A DNA stretch of 64,000 bases from Phycisphaerae bacterium (GCA_002706885.1 PAKY01000020.1:1-64000); one strand, 5' to 3'. Shown: positions 51,301 through 60,636, numbered from the stretch's first letter. Program-made: numbers and translations. Notes: generated by a model from the letters alone, not told the origin.

Positions 51301-52470
51301 TCAACTGATTGTGAGCTTCGGTTTCGCGGACCCCGTGCGCAGCCTCGCGAGCGCGAGCTGGCTCTCGAGGTTGCCGACCACCTGCTCAAGTGCTTTCGGC
51401 AACTGCTCCCCGCCAGCGGTCTCCGGATCGAAGTTCCGAAGCGGCTCGCCCGCGTCGCCGTTCTTCCGCAGGGCCGTGTTGATCGGGATCGCGCCGAGGA
51501 ACGGGAGCCCGAGCCGCTGAGCCATGATCTCGGCGCCGCCCCGCCCAAACAGGTCATACGTTTTCCCGTCGTCCCCGACGAAGTAGCTCATGTTCTCGAC
51601 CACACCCAGGATTTCGACCCCGAGCTGCTGGAACATCCGCGTCGCCCGGACCGCGTCGTCCTGAGCGACGCGCTGCGGCGTGCAGACGATCACCGCGCCG
51701 GACAACTGGAGCGACTGTGCCATCGTCAACGGGATATCACCTGTTCCAGGAGGAAGATCGATGACCAAGCGATCGAGCTCACCCCAGTTCGTGCGGGTCG
51801 TGAGCTGCTGGAAGGCGCCGTGCGCCATTGGGCCACGCCAGATCAGGGGTTTCTCCGGATCGACGAGCTTGCCGATCGTCACCGCCTTCACCCCGTGGAC
51901 GAGAAACGGTTGCAGCTTGCCCTCGTGAGCGATCTGCTCCATGGCGCCGAGGCCGAGCATTGTCGGCAGGCTTGGGCCGTAGATATCGCCATCGAGCAGC
52001 CCGGTCCCGAGCCGCCTGCGGGCCAGCCCCACCGCGAGATTCACCGCCACGGTGCTCTTCCCGACCCCGCCCTTGCCCGCGCCGACCGCGATGACGTGGT
52101 CCACGCCCGGCAGCGACGACGCCTTGGCGTTCGCCGCGGCTTCGGGCGGCTGCTCGCGCACGGGCGGGCTGCCGGCGCTTGGAGTACGGGTTTCGTACAG
52201 AAGTGAGCCGTCTTCGTCCACAAACTGGACGAGCAGGGAGACGTTCGACACGCCGTCCCGCTTGGCCTCCCGCGTTACCGCAGCAGCACAGGCGGTCGCG
52301 AGCGAGGCAAACTGCTCGCGACCCGGCGTCGGCTCAACACTGAGCTTCACCGATGCGTCCGCTTCGCAGACCGCGATCCACTCCACAGCCCCCGAGGTGA
52401 CCAGATCGATGCCGTCGGGACCGTCCACACCTGTGAGCGCGCGGCGGACGAGATCCTTTGTCAGGGCCAT
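51301..52470 (-). CDS. Mrp/ApbC-type P-loop ATPase lacking the CxxC motif
   Basis: 389 residues from ATG 52470. N-terminal DUF59-like part, then deviant Walker A GKGGVGKST, LLDGDIYGPSLP, WRGPMAHGAF and LPPGTGDIPLT. The family loads Fe-S clusters onto apoproteins. In most members the segment after ENMSYF carries CPxC for the bridging cluster. Here it reads ENMSYFVGDDGKTYDLFG with no Cys, so this copy may not hold a cluster that way. No other iron-sulfur gene is nearby. Confidence 0.92.
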   Translation of the reverse strand: MALTKDLVRRALTGVDGPDGIDLVTSGAVEWIAVCEADASVKLSVEPTPGREQFASLATACAAAVTREAKRDGVSNVSLLVQFVDEDGSLLYETRTPSAGSPPVREQPPEAAANAKASSLPGVDHVIAVGAGKGGVGKSTVAVNLAVGLARRRLGTGLLDGDIYGPSLPTMLGLGAMEQIAHEGKLQPFLVHGVKAVTIGKLVDPEKPLIWRGPMAHGAFQQLTTRTNWGELDRLVIDLPPGTGDIPLTMAQSLQLSGAVIVCTPQRVAQDDAVRATRMFQQLGVEILGVVENMSYFVGDDGKTYDLFGRGGAEIMAQRLGLPFLGAIPINTALRKNGDAGEPLRNFDPETAGGEQLPKALEQVVGNLESQLALARLRTGSAKPKLTIS

Positions 52471-52698
52471 AACGAGCACTCCTCAAGAACAGTGGGGGCG
52501 AACAAAGACATCGTAGGTGGCCGTCAGGACGTCTTGAATCCGTAGGGATTATGATGCTGTATCATAGATTGTGTCAATGAAGCGGCGGTTGACCCCATGT
52601 TTCGGTGGAGAATTTTCCCAGACGCCCGTCAGAATCGTGGCAAACTGGCGAAACTTGAAAGAATTGTAAATAGTCAGCGAGCCAATATGAAGGGTTGC

Positions 52699-52707
52699 TG
52701 GTATAGT
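52699..52707 (+). promoter_or_regulatory. Extended -10 promoter
   Basis: TGGTATAGT, a TGn plus TATAGT extended -10 element. Start expected near 52714. No good -35 is needed for this class. The transcript would begin with CT-rich sequence. Confidence 0.45.
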
Positions 52708-52713
52708 GCGAGC

Positions 52714-52770
52714 GATCTCTCTCTCCTCCAGCGGGGCGCCATCCACTGATGGCGCCTCGCTTGTTTTTTG
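52714..52770 (+). ncRNA. Candidate 55-nt small RNA with CU-rich 5' end
   Basis: From the expected start the RNA would read GATCTCTCTCTCCTCC, then the terminator hairpin, then the U run. CUCUCCUCC could pair with ribosome-binding sites (GGAG), which is typical of short regulatory RNAs. An attenuator leader of the next gene is the main alternative. Only sequence evidence. Confidence 0.4.
52730..52769 (+). terminator. Strong intrinsic terminator
   Basis: A 14-bp stem (52730-52743 with 52748-52761, one G-U pair), CACT tetraloop, then TGTTTTTT. It has no annotated gene upstream on this strand. The ATG at 52749 lies inside the hairpin and so is a poor start for the next gene. Confidence 0.88.
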
Positions 52771-52817
52771 TCCTCCGTCCACTCTTGGCAGAGCCCGGGC
52801 GGGCCGCGGACGATGTT

Positions 52818-53873
52818 GTGAACGTCGTGGAACGCTTGGGCGCTCACATCTCTCCCCGCTCTCGAGACCGCCGCCGTCGACACCGACGGAGGTCGGTGAT
52901 CACGCCGCTCGCCGCGATCGCAACGATAGCAGGATGTTCGGCATGGGCGGTCGCTGCGGAAGGTTGGGTGCTCGACCTCGCCGCAAGTTTGACGGCGCAG
53001 GCGGTTCTTATGGCGGGCGTCGTGCTTCTGGTTGCGGCCGTTCGTGGTCGATGGCTCTCAGCGGTCGGCTGTGTCGTGGCGCTCGGAATCGGCCTTGGCG
53101 GGCTGAGCCAGGGGCGCCGACTGACCCCGTATCCGACAGACGCCTCGTCGTCACCTGACGTCCGGGTGCTGGTGTGGAACGGGCTCGCGGCGAACGATGC
53201 CGACCACGACGAGGTGTTCGATGCGATCCGTGACGTCGACGCGGACATCGTCTGCCTGCTCGAGACGCCCGCCTGGCTCGTCGAAGCTTTCAAGGAAGGT
53301 GGGCAGCTTCGGGACGAATGGCCCCACGGATGGGTGTCCCCCCGCGCCGGCGCCGGGGTGAAGCTCATGCTCAGCCGCTGGCCGCAGCGATCGGCGGTCG
53401 ATGGCGCGGACGCCGACCGCACAACCATGGCCGACGGCCTCCGCGAGGCGGTCGTCGATCGTCCCGGCGGCGCATTCACGATGATTCTGTTCGACGCAAC
53501 GAGTCCTCGGTCGCCGAAGGCGTGGTCGCAGGGGAACGCGATTCCGAGGATCATCGCTGGTCGAGATCCGGAGCGGACCGCCGCGGTCGGTCTTCCGCTG
53601 ATCGCGGCGGGTGATCTCAACGGCGGGCCCGCGTCGCATCGCAGCCGCGCGCTCGCGGGCGGGCTGGGTCTGACCCGCTCCAAGCCGCTCGCGCATGTCG
53701 GCGGTACGTTTCCACGCGCTTCGGTGTGGCCGTTCGATGTCGCGGTGGACGACGTGTTCACCGGACGTGGCGCAGAGGCGTTGTCGTGGAAGACCGTTGC
53801 GCTTCCGGGGAGCGATCACTACGGCGTCGTGGTCGATCTCGCTCTGCCCGATGTCGCTCAGGCGTCGCGGTAG
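52818..53873 (+). CDS. Membrane-anchored endonuclease/exonuclease/phosphatase-family protein
   Basis: 351 residues from GTG 52818; an ATG at 52749 is open but sits in a terminator hairpin, and GTG 52896 is also possible. An Arg-rich start is followed by two hydrophobic segments, then an EEP domain: VWNGLAAND, VCLLETPAW (catalytic Glu), AAGDLNGGPAS (Asp, Asn) and GSDHYGV (Asp, His). The metal-dependent catalytic set looks complete. Could cleave nucleic acid or phospholipid head groups. A paralogue lies at 61763. The 3' end overlaps the convergent sulfotransferase gene by 16 bases. Confidence 0.78.
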   Translation: MNVVERLGAHISPRSRDRRRRHRRRSVITPLAAIATIAGCSAWAVAAEGWVLDLAASLTAQAVLMAGVVLLVAAVRGRWLSAVGCVVALGIGLGGLSQGRRLTPYPTDASSSPDVRVLVWNGLAANDADHDEVFDAIRDVDADIVCLLETPAWLVEAFKEGGQLRDEWPHGWVSPRAGAGVKLMLSRWPQRSAVDGADADRTTMADGLREAVVDRPGGAFTMILFDATSPRSPKAWSQGNAIPRIIAGRDPERTAAVGLPLIAAGDLNGGPASHRSRALAGGLGLTRSKPLAHVGGTFPRASVWPFDVAVDDVFTGRGAEALSWKTVALPGSDHYGVVVDLALPDVAQASR

Positions 53874-54733
53874 CGGGCAAGCGTCGTTTCGCGGTTCCAC
53901 ACCGGTCCGTCGGAGCCCATGATCCCCGCCAGCGCTTCCAGATCGCCCTCGAGCGCGTCGTAGACCCTGTGGATGATGTCGGCGCTCACCCTCGCGCGTT
54001 CGCTCTTGCTCTTTGGGAGAATCAACGCGCGGACCCGATCGCGAACCGCCTGCGACATCAGCGGGCGGACCACGGCGCGGTAGACGGCGTTGCCTTGTAT
54101 CAAGCGCCATCGACCCGTGACGACGGGCTTGGCCTCGCTCTTGTTGTAGACGCGGTCTTCCTGAACGAGCTCGGGCTTCGGATCGATTCCGATGAAGCGA
54201 GAGAGCTCGGCGGCAGTCTCGGCGCGCGCCTTGGTGTAGTCCTCGAAGCGAACGATGCGGATAGCGTCGGCGCCGAACGCCTCGATCCACGGCGCGACCT
54301 GCGTCGCGTATCGGGTGTAATTGAGCAACTCCGGGCTGGAATCGAGCGCCGCGAGGAGGTCGTCGGGCATGTCCGCGCCGCCGCTCCGCGCATGGTGATG
54401 GTGACTGACGATCCGCGCCACGGGCTCGCGCACGACGTAGATGGCTCGGAGGTCGGCGCCGATGAGTTCGCGAGCGCGGCGAGCCGCCCCCGTGATGTCG
54501 GGGAGCTTGGTGTAGCCGGTCGACGCCTCGGCGCAGAGCTGGTGATCCGCGGCCTTCGCGAACAGCGCGCCGTAGGCGGCGCGGCCCTCTTCCGTGAGGA
54601 CGTGATCGGAGCCGAGGCTCTCCGGCTCTTTGTCGATTGGGAAGAACACGTCCGGATGGGTCATGAGGTCGCGGTAGAGCGTGGTGCTCCCGCATTTCAT
54701 ACCGCCGATGATGAGGAAATCCGGGAGCCTCAC
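53858..54733 (-). CDS. PAPS-dependent sulfotransferase
   Basis: 291 residues from GTG 54733, which overlaps the stop of the glycosyltransferase before it by 4 bases. The 5'-phosphosulfate loop is IIGGMKCGSTTLYRDL. The 3'-phosphate region has VVREPVARIVSHHHH. The length and both signatures fit the heparan-sulfate-type sulfotransferase fold. Likely adds sulfate to the polysaccharide made by the neighbouring enzymes. No PAPS synthesis gene in the window. Confidence 0.9.
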   Translation of the reverse strand: MRLPDFLIIGGMKCGSTTLYRDLMTHPDVFFPIDKEPESLGSDHVLTEEGRAAYGALFAKAADHQLCAEASTGYTKLPDITGAARRARELIGADLRAIYVVREPVARIVSHHHHARSGGADMPDDLLAALDSSPELLNYTRYATQVAPWIEAFGADAIRIVRFEDYTKARAETAAELSRFIGIDPKPELVQEDRVYNKSEAKPVVTGRWRLIQGNAVYRAVVRPLMSQAVRDRVRALILPKSKSERARVSADIIHRVYDALEGDLEALAGIMGSDGPVWNRETTLARYRDA

Positions 54734-56028
54734 GCGGGCCCTCGCTCGACGCCACGTCGTTCACGCTGCGCAAGCGCGTTGACGCCCTCCTGGACGTCCG
54801 GCTTCCAGTCCTCGTAGGGGTCACCGGTCGGCTTGACGCCCGAGGCGGGCGCGAGCAGACCGGAGAACTCGAGCGCCCGTCGTACGCCGTCGACCGGATC
54901 GCTCCGCTCGCGCCATCGGCGGAGAACATCGGCTGAGCCGCGTCGGAGGCGATCGATGTTCGCGTCGTCGGTGATGCGCAGCAGCTTCTCCGCGAGGTCG
55001 GCGCCGTCGCCAGATCGGAAGGTGTAGCCGTTGACGTCTTCCTCGATCAGGTCGGCGGTGGCGCCGACGACATGCGAACTGACGATGGCGCACCCCGTCG
55101 CCATCGACTCGGGGATGACGGCCGCCCATGCCTCGAACGCGCTCGCAAGGACCAGCGCCTCCGCGCATCGATAGACCGCGGTGACCTCCTTCGCGCCGTC
55201 GAGGAATCCGGTGAGCACGAAGCGGTGGCGGAGATCATCGGGGATCCGCGAAGTGATCTCGGACATCAGCTCGCCGTCACCCGCGAGGATGAGATCCCAA
55301 TCCGGGCGGTCGGCGGCGATCGAGGCGAACGCGTCGACGAGGAGGTCGATGCGTTTGACCGGGTCGAAGCGTCCGCAGAAGACGAGGTAGCGTCGGTCTT
55401 CGCGCAACCCGTGCTTCTCGCGGCAGCGGCGGATGTCTTCGTCGGTGACGCTCGCGATCGCATCGTAGTTGGCGTCGCAGGGCAGGAAGAACGTCGGTTT
55501 GCCGGCGCCGCCCGGGTAGCGTTGATAGTACTTGACCCCGTTGGTTCCGTTCGGCATGAGCGCGGTCAGCTTGGAAAGGATCCACCCGATGTAGGCCTTC
55601 TTGACCGCGAGCTTCAAGCCCGCGGCTGAATCGCGGTGGACGTTGGAGTCGTTGAGCATCAGGACCGGCATCCGCCGAGACGCCCACGTCATGACGCGCA
55701 GCGAGGCGAGGTCGTTGAATCCCGCGTTGATGATCGCGTCGATCCGTTCGCGCTTCATCCAGTCGATGATCTCGCCGCCGCGGCGCCACATCCGCAATCG
55801 GTTCATGCCCCTGTGTTTGTTCACGACGTACTCGCCCTTGCCGAAGACCACCGGGTTGATCTCGTCGGGGAACGGCGTCGTCCACGGGGAGTTGTTGTGT
55901 TCGAACTTGTAGACGCTGAACAGCTCGACATCGGACAGTTCGCGTGCGATGCGTGACTGCTGAGCAATCCGATACGGCGCCGGGGCGTTGACGATGAATG
56001 CGAGGCGGACGGGTCGCTTCTCGGTCAC
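54730..56028 (-). CDS. Glycosyltransferase (GT4 type)
   Basis: 432 residues from GTG 56028, overlapping the stop of the upstream gene by 4 bases. N-terminal acceptor domain LAFIVNAPAPYRI. The C-terminal donor domain has YLVFCGRFDPVKRIDLLVDAF, LILAGDGELM and EAWAAVIPESMATGCAIV, with the E-x7-E motif. Uses a nucleotide sugar to extend a polymer. Second gene of the overlapping trio. Confidence 0.92.
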   Translation of the reverse strand: MTEKRPVRLAFIVNAPAPYRIAQQSRIARELSDVELFSVYKFEHNNSPWTTPFPDEINPVVFGKGEYVVNKHRGMNRLRMWRRGGEIIDWMKRERIDAIINAGFNDLASLRVMTWASRRMPVLMLNDSNVHRDSAAGLKLAVKKAYIGWILSKLTALMPNGTNGVKYYQRYPGGAGKPTFFLPCDANYDAIASVTDEDIRRCREKHGLREDRRYLVFCGRFDPVKRIDLLVDAFASIAADRPDWDLILAGDGELMSEITSRIPDDLRHRFVLTGFLDGAKEVTAVYRCAEALVLASAFEAWAAVIPESMATGCAIVSSHVVGATADLIEEDVNGYTFRSGDGADLAEKLLRITDDANIDRLRRGSADVLRRWRERSDPVDGVRRALEFSGLLAPASGVKPTGDPYEDWKPDVQEGVNALAQRERRGVERGPA

Positions 56029-57212
56029 GCGGCGCCTCCCTCTTCGGCCAGAAGCGTTCGGTACATGACAACGTATCGATCGGTGGTCCGATCGACCTCG
56101 AGCCACTCGAAGACGTGTCGGCGGCCCTCTTCGCCGCGTCGCTTCAAGGCGTCACGGTCAGAGACGAGACGCGCGATCGCGTCGGCGAACGCTTCGGGAG
56201 TCGCGTCGGCGATCTCGGCCGCGCCCGAGGATTGGAGCTCCTGCCAGATATCGGTGCCCTTCGTCGCGACGATGGGCGTCCCGCAGGCGAGCGACTCGGT
56301 GTAAACGAGGCCGAAGTTCTCCTGGCTCGTCGGCAGCGCGAACACGTCCGCCGCCTGGTAGAGCGAGAGCTTCAGGGAGCCCTTGACCATCCCGAGGAGG
56401 CGGCACCGATCGGCGAGGCCGAGGCTCTGAATCAGGTCGCGCAGCGAACTCGTGTAGGCGTCGTCGCCGACACCTGCGAGGAGCGTGACACAGGCGGTTC
56501 CGCGCTCAGCGAGAACGGCGGTCGCGCGGATGAGGGTTTCCGGCTGTTTCTTGTAGTGCAGGCGGCTGAGGAAGAGCACCACGGGTGGGGCGTCCGCTGC
56601 GGGGTCGGGCAGGCCGAAGCTCTCGCGGGCGAGACCGGGACCCGGCAGGTCCGTGAACGCCGAAAGGTCGGTGATGTTGGGCGCGACGAACCCAGCCTCG
56701 GCGTTGGAGCCAAGCCACCTCTTCGCCTGAGCGAGTTCGGCGTCGGCCGTGCAATGGACGGCGGCCGCTCCCTCGATGGTGGCGCTGCCGCCCATCAAGA
56801 GGTAGAGCCGCTTCTTCAGTCTGCTCTGCGACATCGACCAGTCGTCCAGCATGCCGTGCGCTGAGAGCACGTAGGGAACGCGTCGTTCGCGGCATCGACG
56901 GGCGATCTGGTTGTTCGCCAGCTTCCAGGCGCCGTGGAGGTGGACCACGGTGTCGCCCGTGAGCAGCTTCTCCACGGTCGCGAGCTGATCGCGTGACAGG
57001 CGCCGCCCGCGACCGCCGATCGGTCCGAGGTTGACGACGTGCGGGACCCCAGTCGCTCCGGGCTTCCAGCCGTCCGGGCGATCACGCTCATCGTGGGTGA
57101 GAACGACGACGTCGAGCCCCGCCGCGGCGAGCGCGGAGGCCGTGTCGAGGACCGCACGGACGACGCCGCCCTGCTCGAGGTTCATTTCCTGAAGGAAATG
57201 AATGATTTGCAC
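56025..57212 (-). CDS. Glycosyltransferase (GT4 type)
   Basis: 395 residues. Starts IIHFLQEMNLEQGGVVRAVL. Donor half with VVLFLSRLHYKKQPETLI, LLAGVGDD and ENFGLVYTESLACGTPIVAT, the E-x7-E motif. Probably the first gene of the overlapping trio. A GT2 gene lies 10 bases upstream in the same direction, so the real operon may have four genes. Confidence 0.92.
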   Translation of the reverse strand: MQIIHFLQEMNLEQGGVVRAVLDTASALAAAGLDVVVLTHDERDRPDGWKPGATGVPHVVNLGPIGGRGRRLSRDQLATVEKLLTGDTVVHLHGAWKLANNQIARRCRERRVPYVLSAHGMLDDWSMSQSRLKKRLYLLMGGSATIEGAAAVHCTADAELAQAKRWLGSNAEAGFVAPNITDLSAFTDLPGPGLARESFGLPDPAADAPPVVLFLSRLHYKKQPETLIRATAVLAERGTACVTLLAGVGDDAYTSSLRDLIQSLGLADRCRLLGMVKGSLKLSLYQAADVFALPTSQENFGLVYTESLACGTPIVATKGTDIWQELQSSGAAEIADATPEAFADAIARLVSDRDALKRRGEEGRRHVFEWLEVDRTTDRYVVMYRTLLAEEGGAA

Positions 57213-57222
57213 CGCGCCGCTC

Positions 57223-58137
57223 CTAGCTCGGGATGAGCCCGCGCTCGACGCGGCGCATCTCGTGGACCTTGAGGACGATCTGGTACTCGTAGATCGCCTG
57301 AAGCATGCAGTACGTCAGGCCCGGCGCGCCGTCGAGGATCCCGCCCTGCCCGAGGTACATGTAGAAGAATTTGAGCACCGGACGCAGAGGCATCCGGAAG
57401 CTCAGGTTCTTGAGCTCAAGTCGGCGGGTGTTGCGGTCGGCGCTGAGCAGGTTGCCGAGTCGGACGGGGCTGTCCGAGAGAGCCTTGATCGTCTCCTGCG
57501 CCTCGTAGGTGCTGTACCGGTTGTGGCGTGTGAACCACTCGGTCAGCCCCTTCGAGAAGTTGTAGTGGATGAACATCTCGCGGAGGTAGCCGATCTCGCC
57601 GTCCACCGTCGGCGCGGGGTTGGCGAGGCGCGCGAAGCGGATGTGGGGCGGCTGAAAGAACCGCATGATGTTCCCGGGGGGCATCGCGTGCTTGAGCCAC
57701 CGATCGCGGAAGTAGTTCTTTCTTCCGCAGTAGTAAGCGACCGGATCGCCGTTGTCGCGGGTGCGGGTTCCGTTCTCCCAGTCTGCCGCGATCGATTCGA
57801 TCTCTGTCCGGAGCTCCGGGGTCATCCGCTCGTCGGCGTCGAGGTAGAACACCCAGCGGTGCTTGAACTCGATGTTCTCCATCGCCCAGTTCTGGTGCGG
57901 GCCGCGGCCGTCGTAGGCCCGTTCGAACCACCGGGCGCCGCCCGCCTCGGCGATCTCGCGGGTCCGGTCGGTGGAGAGCGAGTCGAGCACGACGACGTCG
58001 TCGGCCCACGAGACGGACTCAAGCAGACCCGGGAGGTTGTCCTGCTCGTTCAGCGTCTGGATGAAGATCGAGACCGTCAGAGGTGGCTCCCGGCGTCCTG
58101 GCGTCCAAATCGTGCAAACGGGGTCAGACGATAGCAC
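57223..58137 (-). CDS. Glycosyltransferase family 2
   Basis: 304 residues from ATG 58137 (a shorter CTG start near 58080 would remove an atypical N-terminus). VSIFIQTLNEQDNLPGLLES, DDVVVLDSLSTDRT and the metal-binding YLDADERM are the GT-A fold signatures, like those of WaaE/KdtX-type lipopolysaccharide core enzymes. Later NWAMENIEFKHRW and HYNFSKGLTEW match that group. Same strand and close spacing as the next three genes. Confidence 0.9.
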   Translation of the reverse strand: MLSSDPVCTIWTPGRREPPLTVSIFIQTLNEQDNLPGLLESVSWADDVVVLDSLSTDRTREIAEAGGARWFERAYDGRGPHQNWAMENIEFKHRWVFYLDADERMTPELRTEIESIAADWENGTRTRDNGDPVAYYCGRKNYFRDRWLKHAMPPGNIMRFFQPPHIRFARLANPAPTVDGEIGYLREMFIHYNFSKGLTEWFTRHNRYSTYEAQETIKALSDSPVRLGNLLSADRNTRRLELKNLSFRMPLRPVLKFFYMYLGQGGILDGAPGLTYCMLQAIYEYQIVLKVHEMRRVERGLIPS

Positions 58138-58442
58138 CGAACCCCCTCAAACGCCGATGAGGCGTGCGTTCGGCACAGCCCGAATCTTCGGCCTGCTACC
58201 ATCGATCGATCAGCGGAAACGGTCGAGCGGGCCCGAACTCCGTTTTCGGCTTGTGACGTACGAACGTTTGTGAGGGGTGTCGCGCCGGTCCGAGAAGTGA
58301 GCGATCGCTCGGCGTTCTCGGTCGCGGGTTGACACGGGGCCGCGGTGAGCCGACTTCCGATCGGAACGATCGGCGGGTGGTCGATAGCCGAGGCGAAGGT
58401 GTCGGTCGTTGTCGCCGGCGGAAGGACCGAGGACGGGACAGA
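58138..58442. other. Divergent intergenic region, no gene seen
   Basis: Lies between the GT2 gene and the polymerase-like gene and must hold both promoters. I see no clear promoter, operator or RNA. An open frame continues upstream of the polymerase start but has no coding character. Confidence 0.4.
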
Positions 58443-59861
58443 ATGGTCACACTGCTCACCCTTCTTGCGTACGCGATGACCGTGTTCATCCTCGGGTTCA
58501 TGGCCTGGGAGCACCTGCGCGGCAAGACCGATGCTCTCTCGATCCGGAACTTCGGCCTTCTCGGCTACGTCATGTTCATGATCGTGTCCGCCCCGATGGC
58601 GTTCACACAGTTCCCGGGCAACCCCTACAACCTGAGCAACCCGCAAAGCACGGGCGCCAAGTACATGGCATGGGCCGTCGTGTTCCTCGGCGTGTTCCTC
58701 ATTACGTATCGGATGGGCTTCGGCGTGCCGCGGCTCGTGAAGCTCCTTCCGAAGCCCAAGAGCAGGCCGGGCGACGCGACGGTGTTCGCGATGGCCGTGG
58801 TCATGTCGGGCATCGCGTTCCCGATGCTCTTCAGCGTGATGGTCCCGTACATCGGGACGTTGAGCGGCTGGGTCGGCACCTCCCTGTGCGCGGTGTCGGC
58901 GGGAATGGTCGGCTGGGTCTGGTCGAAGCGGCTGTTCAACCCGGTCATCGCCATTCCGGCGATCATCATCGTCGCCTTCGACTTCGTCCTCGCGCAGTGG
59001 GGCGAGTTCGGACGTCGCTCGATGGTGACGGTCGGCGCGGCGTTCATCTGGGGCATGTACTACGGCAATTTCCGCTACCTCGCCCCTACGCAGCAGGCCC
59101 TCCGTGTCGCCCTCTTCACGATCCCGCCCGTGCTCGTCATCGGGCTCTACTCCAGCGTGCGCGACTCGACCGAGGCGAAGGCGGGCAAGACGTTCTCGAA
59201 GGCCTTCGCGCAGGGCAACGCCCTCGATGGCCTCTCCGAAGCAACGGCGCAGAACGCGGCGAACATCGGGATGTGGGTGATGGAGCAGCAGTCGCTCGAC
59301 CGCATCGAACATCGCCATCTGTTCTCCATCCAGTATTTCTTCCTGCACCCCGTTCCGCGGGCGCTGTTCCCCAGAGTCGGCCTCGAAAAGCCATGGCCGC
59401 TCAGCACGATGACCGCGGACCTCGCAAACCGTCGAGGCGTGAAGAGCGGACGCCTCGGAATCACGAATCCAGCCGGGGTCATCGGCAACGCGTCGGTAGA
59501 GGGGGGGTTCTACGCGCTGATCGTGTATGCGTTCGTCGGAGCCTTGCTCCTTCGCTTCCTCGATGACCTGGTACAAAGCGATGTCCTCAACCCGCTTCTT
59601 GTCCTTCCGCCCGCGTCGGCGTTGGGACAGACGCTCGGGCTTGCTCGAGGAGAAGTGCCGGTGTTCGCGTTCATGATGGTGTTCAGCACCGTCGCGACCA
59701 TCATCGTGATGGTGTTCGTGGGCAAGGTCATCGACCGCGTGGCGCCGCAACTCGCGAACACCGATCTCGACGGGGCATCGGACGATTGGGGCGATGAGTT
59801 CGAGGACTACGGCGACTGGGACGCGGGCCATCACGAGCGCGCCGACCGCTCGCACGCCTGA
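58443..59861 (+). CDS. Multi-pass membrane protein, Wzy-like polysaccharide polymerase
   Basis: 472 residues from ATG 58443. About 10-12 hydrophobic helices, with FGLLGYVMFMIVSAPMAF and ATVFAMAVVMSGIAFPMLF among them. A long extracytoplasmic stretch (about 240-340) contains HLFSIQYFFLHPVPRALFPR and an Arg/Asn-rich region. The PRALFPR region resembles one found in oligosaccharide-repeat polymerases (Wzy). An acidic tail follows. Sequence gives only the class; the glycosyltransferase neighbours support a polymerase or ligase role. Confidence 0.7.
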   Translation: MVTLLTLLAYAMTVFILGFMAWEHLRGKTDALSIRNFGLLGYVMFMIVSAPMAFTQFPGNPYNLSNPQSTGAKYMAWAVVFLGVFLITYRMGFGVPRLVKLLPKPKSRPGDATVFAMAVVMSGIAFPMLFSVMVPYIGTLSGWVGTSLCAVSAGMVGWVWSKRLFNPVIAIPAIIIVAFDFVLAQWGEFGRRSMVTVGAAFIWGMYYGNFRYLAPTQQALRVALFTIPPVLVIGLYSSVRDSTEAKAGKTFSKAFAQGNALDGLSEATAQNAANIGMWVMEQQSLDRIEHRHLFSIQYFFLHPVPRALFPRVGLEKPWPLSTMTADLANRRGVKSGRLGITNPAGVIGNASVEGGFYALIVYAFVGALLLRFLDDLVQSDVLNPLLVLPPASALGQTLGLARGEVPVFAFMMVFSTVATIIVMVFVGKVIDRVAPQLANTDLDGASDDWGDEFEDYGDWDAGHHERADRSHA

Positions 59862-59985
59862 CCAGCGAGTCCTCGACCCCCGCTGTGGGTGCAACGCTTT
59901 GCGTTTTCAGGCGTATACGACTCCGGAACATCGTGTGCCCAAGGCGATCGGCAAGGCGCCTGAGGGTCGATGAAAGGAGTCCCCC

Positions 59986-60582
59986 GTGCCCCTTGGAACC
60001 ACGCTCGGTCTGAAGTCGCTCCTCGCCATCGGTGTCTCGGCCCTCGCGGGCTTCGGAGCTGCCGAAGCCTCAGCGTCCGGTCCCTGTGGCCCCTCAGGCG
60101 GTCGCAGCGTCGTCATCGTCGAGCGGAGTTCGCCGGTCGTCATTGTTGATTCGCATCACAGCCATCGACATCATCTAGCGAGCCGCGGCGATCGGTACCG
60201 CCACGTTCACACCCCTGCTCGCCACAGCTACCGCCACCACAGCCATCATCACCACCACGCCCCGCATCACGTCGGATCGAGCGTCGGTGCGTCGATCTCG
60301 ATCGGCGGCGGAAGCACCCATGTCGTCATCGGGTCATCGACGCACGACGTGGGTCACTACCGCGCGAGCGCCGAGTGCTACACCCCGCCGAGCCGTTCCT
60401 ATCACCGCGGTTCCGGGCGCGTCTACGAGCGGACCTATGAGCGCCACTACGAGCGCGGGTACGACAGCGGTCGAAGCGTCTCTCGTCGAACATACACCCG
60501 CGGCTATCGCCCGGTCACATCGTGCAACACGCGATCCACGCACAACTCGACCGTCTATAGCTTCAACCACTACCGGCGCTGA
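59986..60582 (+). CDS. Histidine-rich exported protein
   Basis: 198 residues from GTG 59986, preceded by AAAGGAG. Signal peptide LLAIGVSALAGFGAAEASAS, then VVIVERSSPVVIVDSHHSHRHH and a His cluster (HHSHHHHHAPHH) near residue 85. The second half is Tyr/Arg/Ser-rich with ERTYERHYERGYD. It could bind metal in the periplasm or wall; there is no recognised domain. A strong terminator follows. Confidence 0.7.
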   Translation: MPLGTTLGLKSLLAIGVSALAGFGAAEASASGPCGPSGGRSVVIVERSSPVVIVDSHHSHRHHLASRGDRYRHVHTPARHSYRHHSHHHHHAPHHVGSSVGASISIGGGSTHVVIGSSTHDVGHYRASAECYTPPSRSYHRGSGRVYERTYERHYERGYDSGRSVSRRTYTRGYRPVTSCNTRSTHNSTVYSFNHYRR

Positions 60583-60607
60583 AGCCGACCCGATTCGCAG
60601 CACGCTC

Positions 60608-60636
60608 AACGCCGCGCAGCCCGCGGCGTTTTTTCT
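60608..60636 (+). terminator. Intrinsic terminator
   Basis: AACGCCGCG (60608-60616), loop CAGCC, CGCGGCGTT (60622-60630), then TTTTTT overlapping the arm end. It starts 25 bases after the His-rich gene. Confidence 0.92.

Larger units (their letters stand above)
52471..52817. other. Intergenic stretch with a candidate small RNA
   Basis: Noticeably richer in A and T than the rest of the window. It holds an extended -10 promoter sequence (52699-52707) and a canonical rightward terminator (52730-52769). No upstream rightward gene ends nearby, so the terminator probably belongs to a short non-coding transcript or to an attenuator of the next gene. Confidence 0.55.

Noticed and set aside
52549-52782. 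Leftward 78-codon frame in the AT-richer gap
   Set aside because: Runs across the terminator hairpin, with no coding bias or start context; the stretch is better explained as regulatory.
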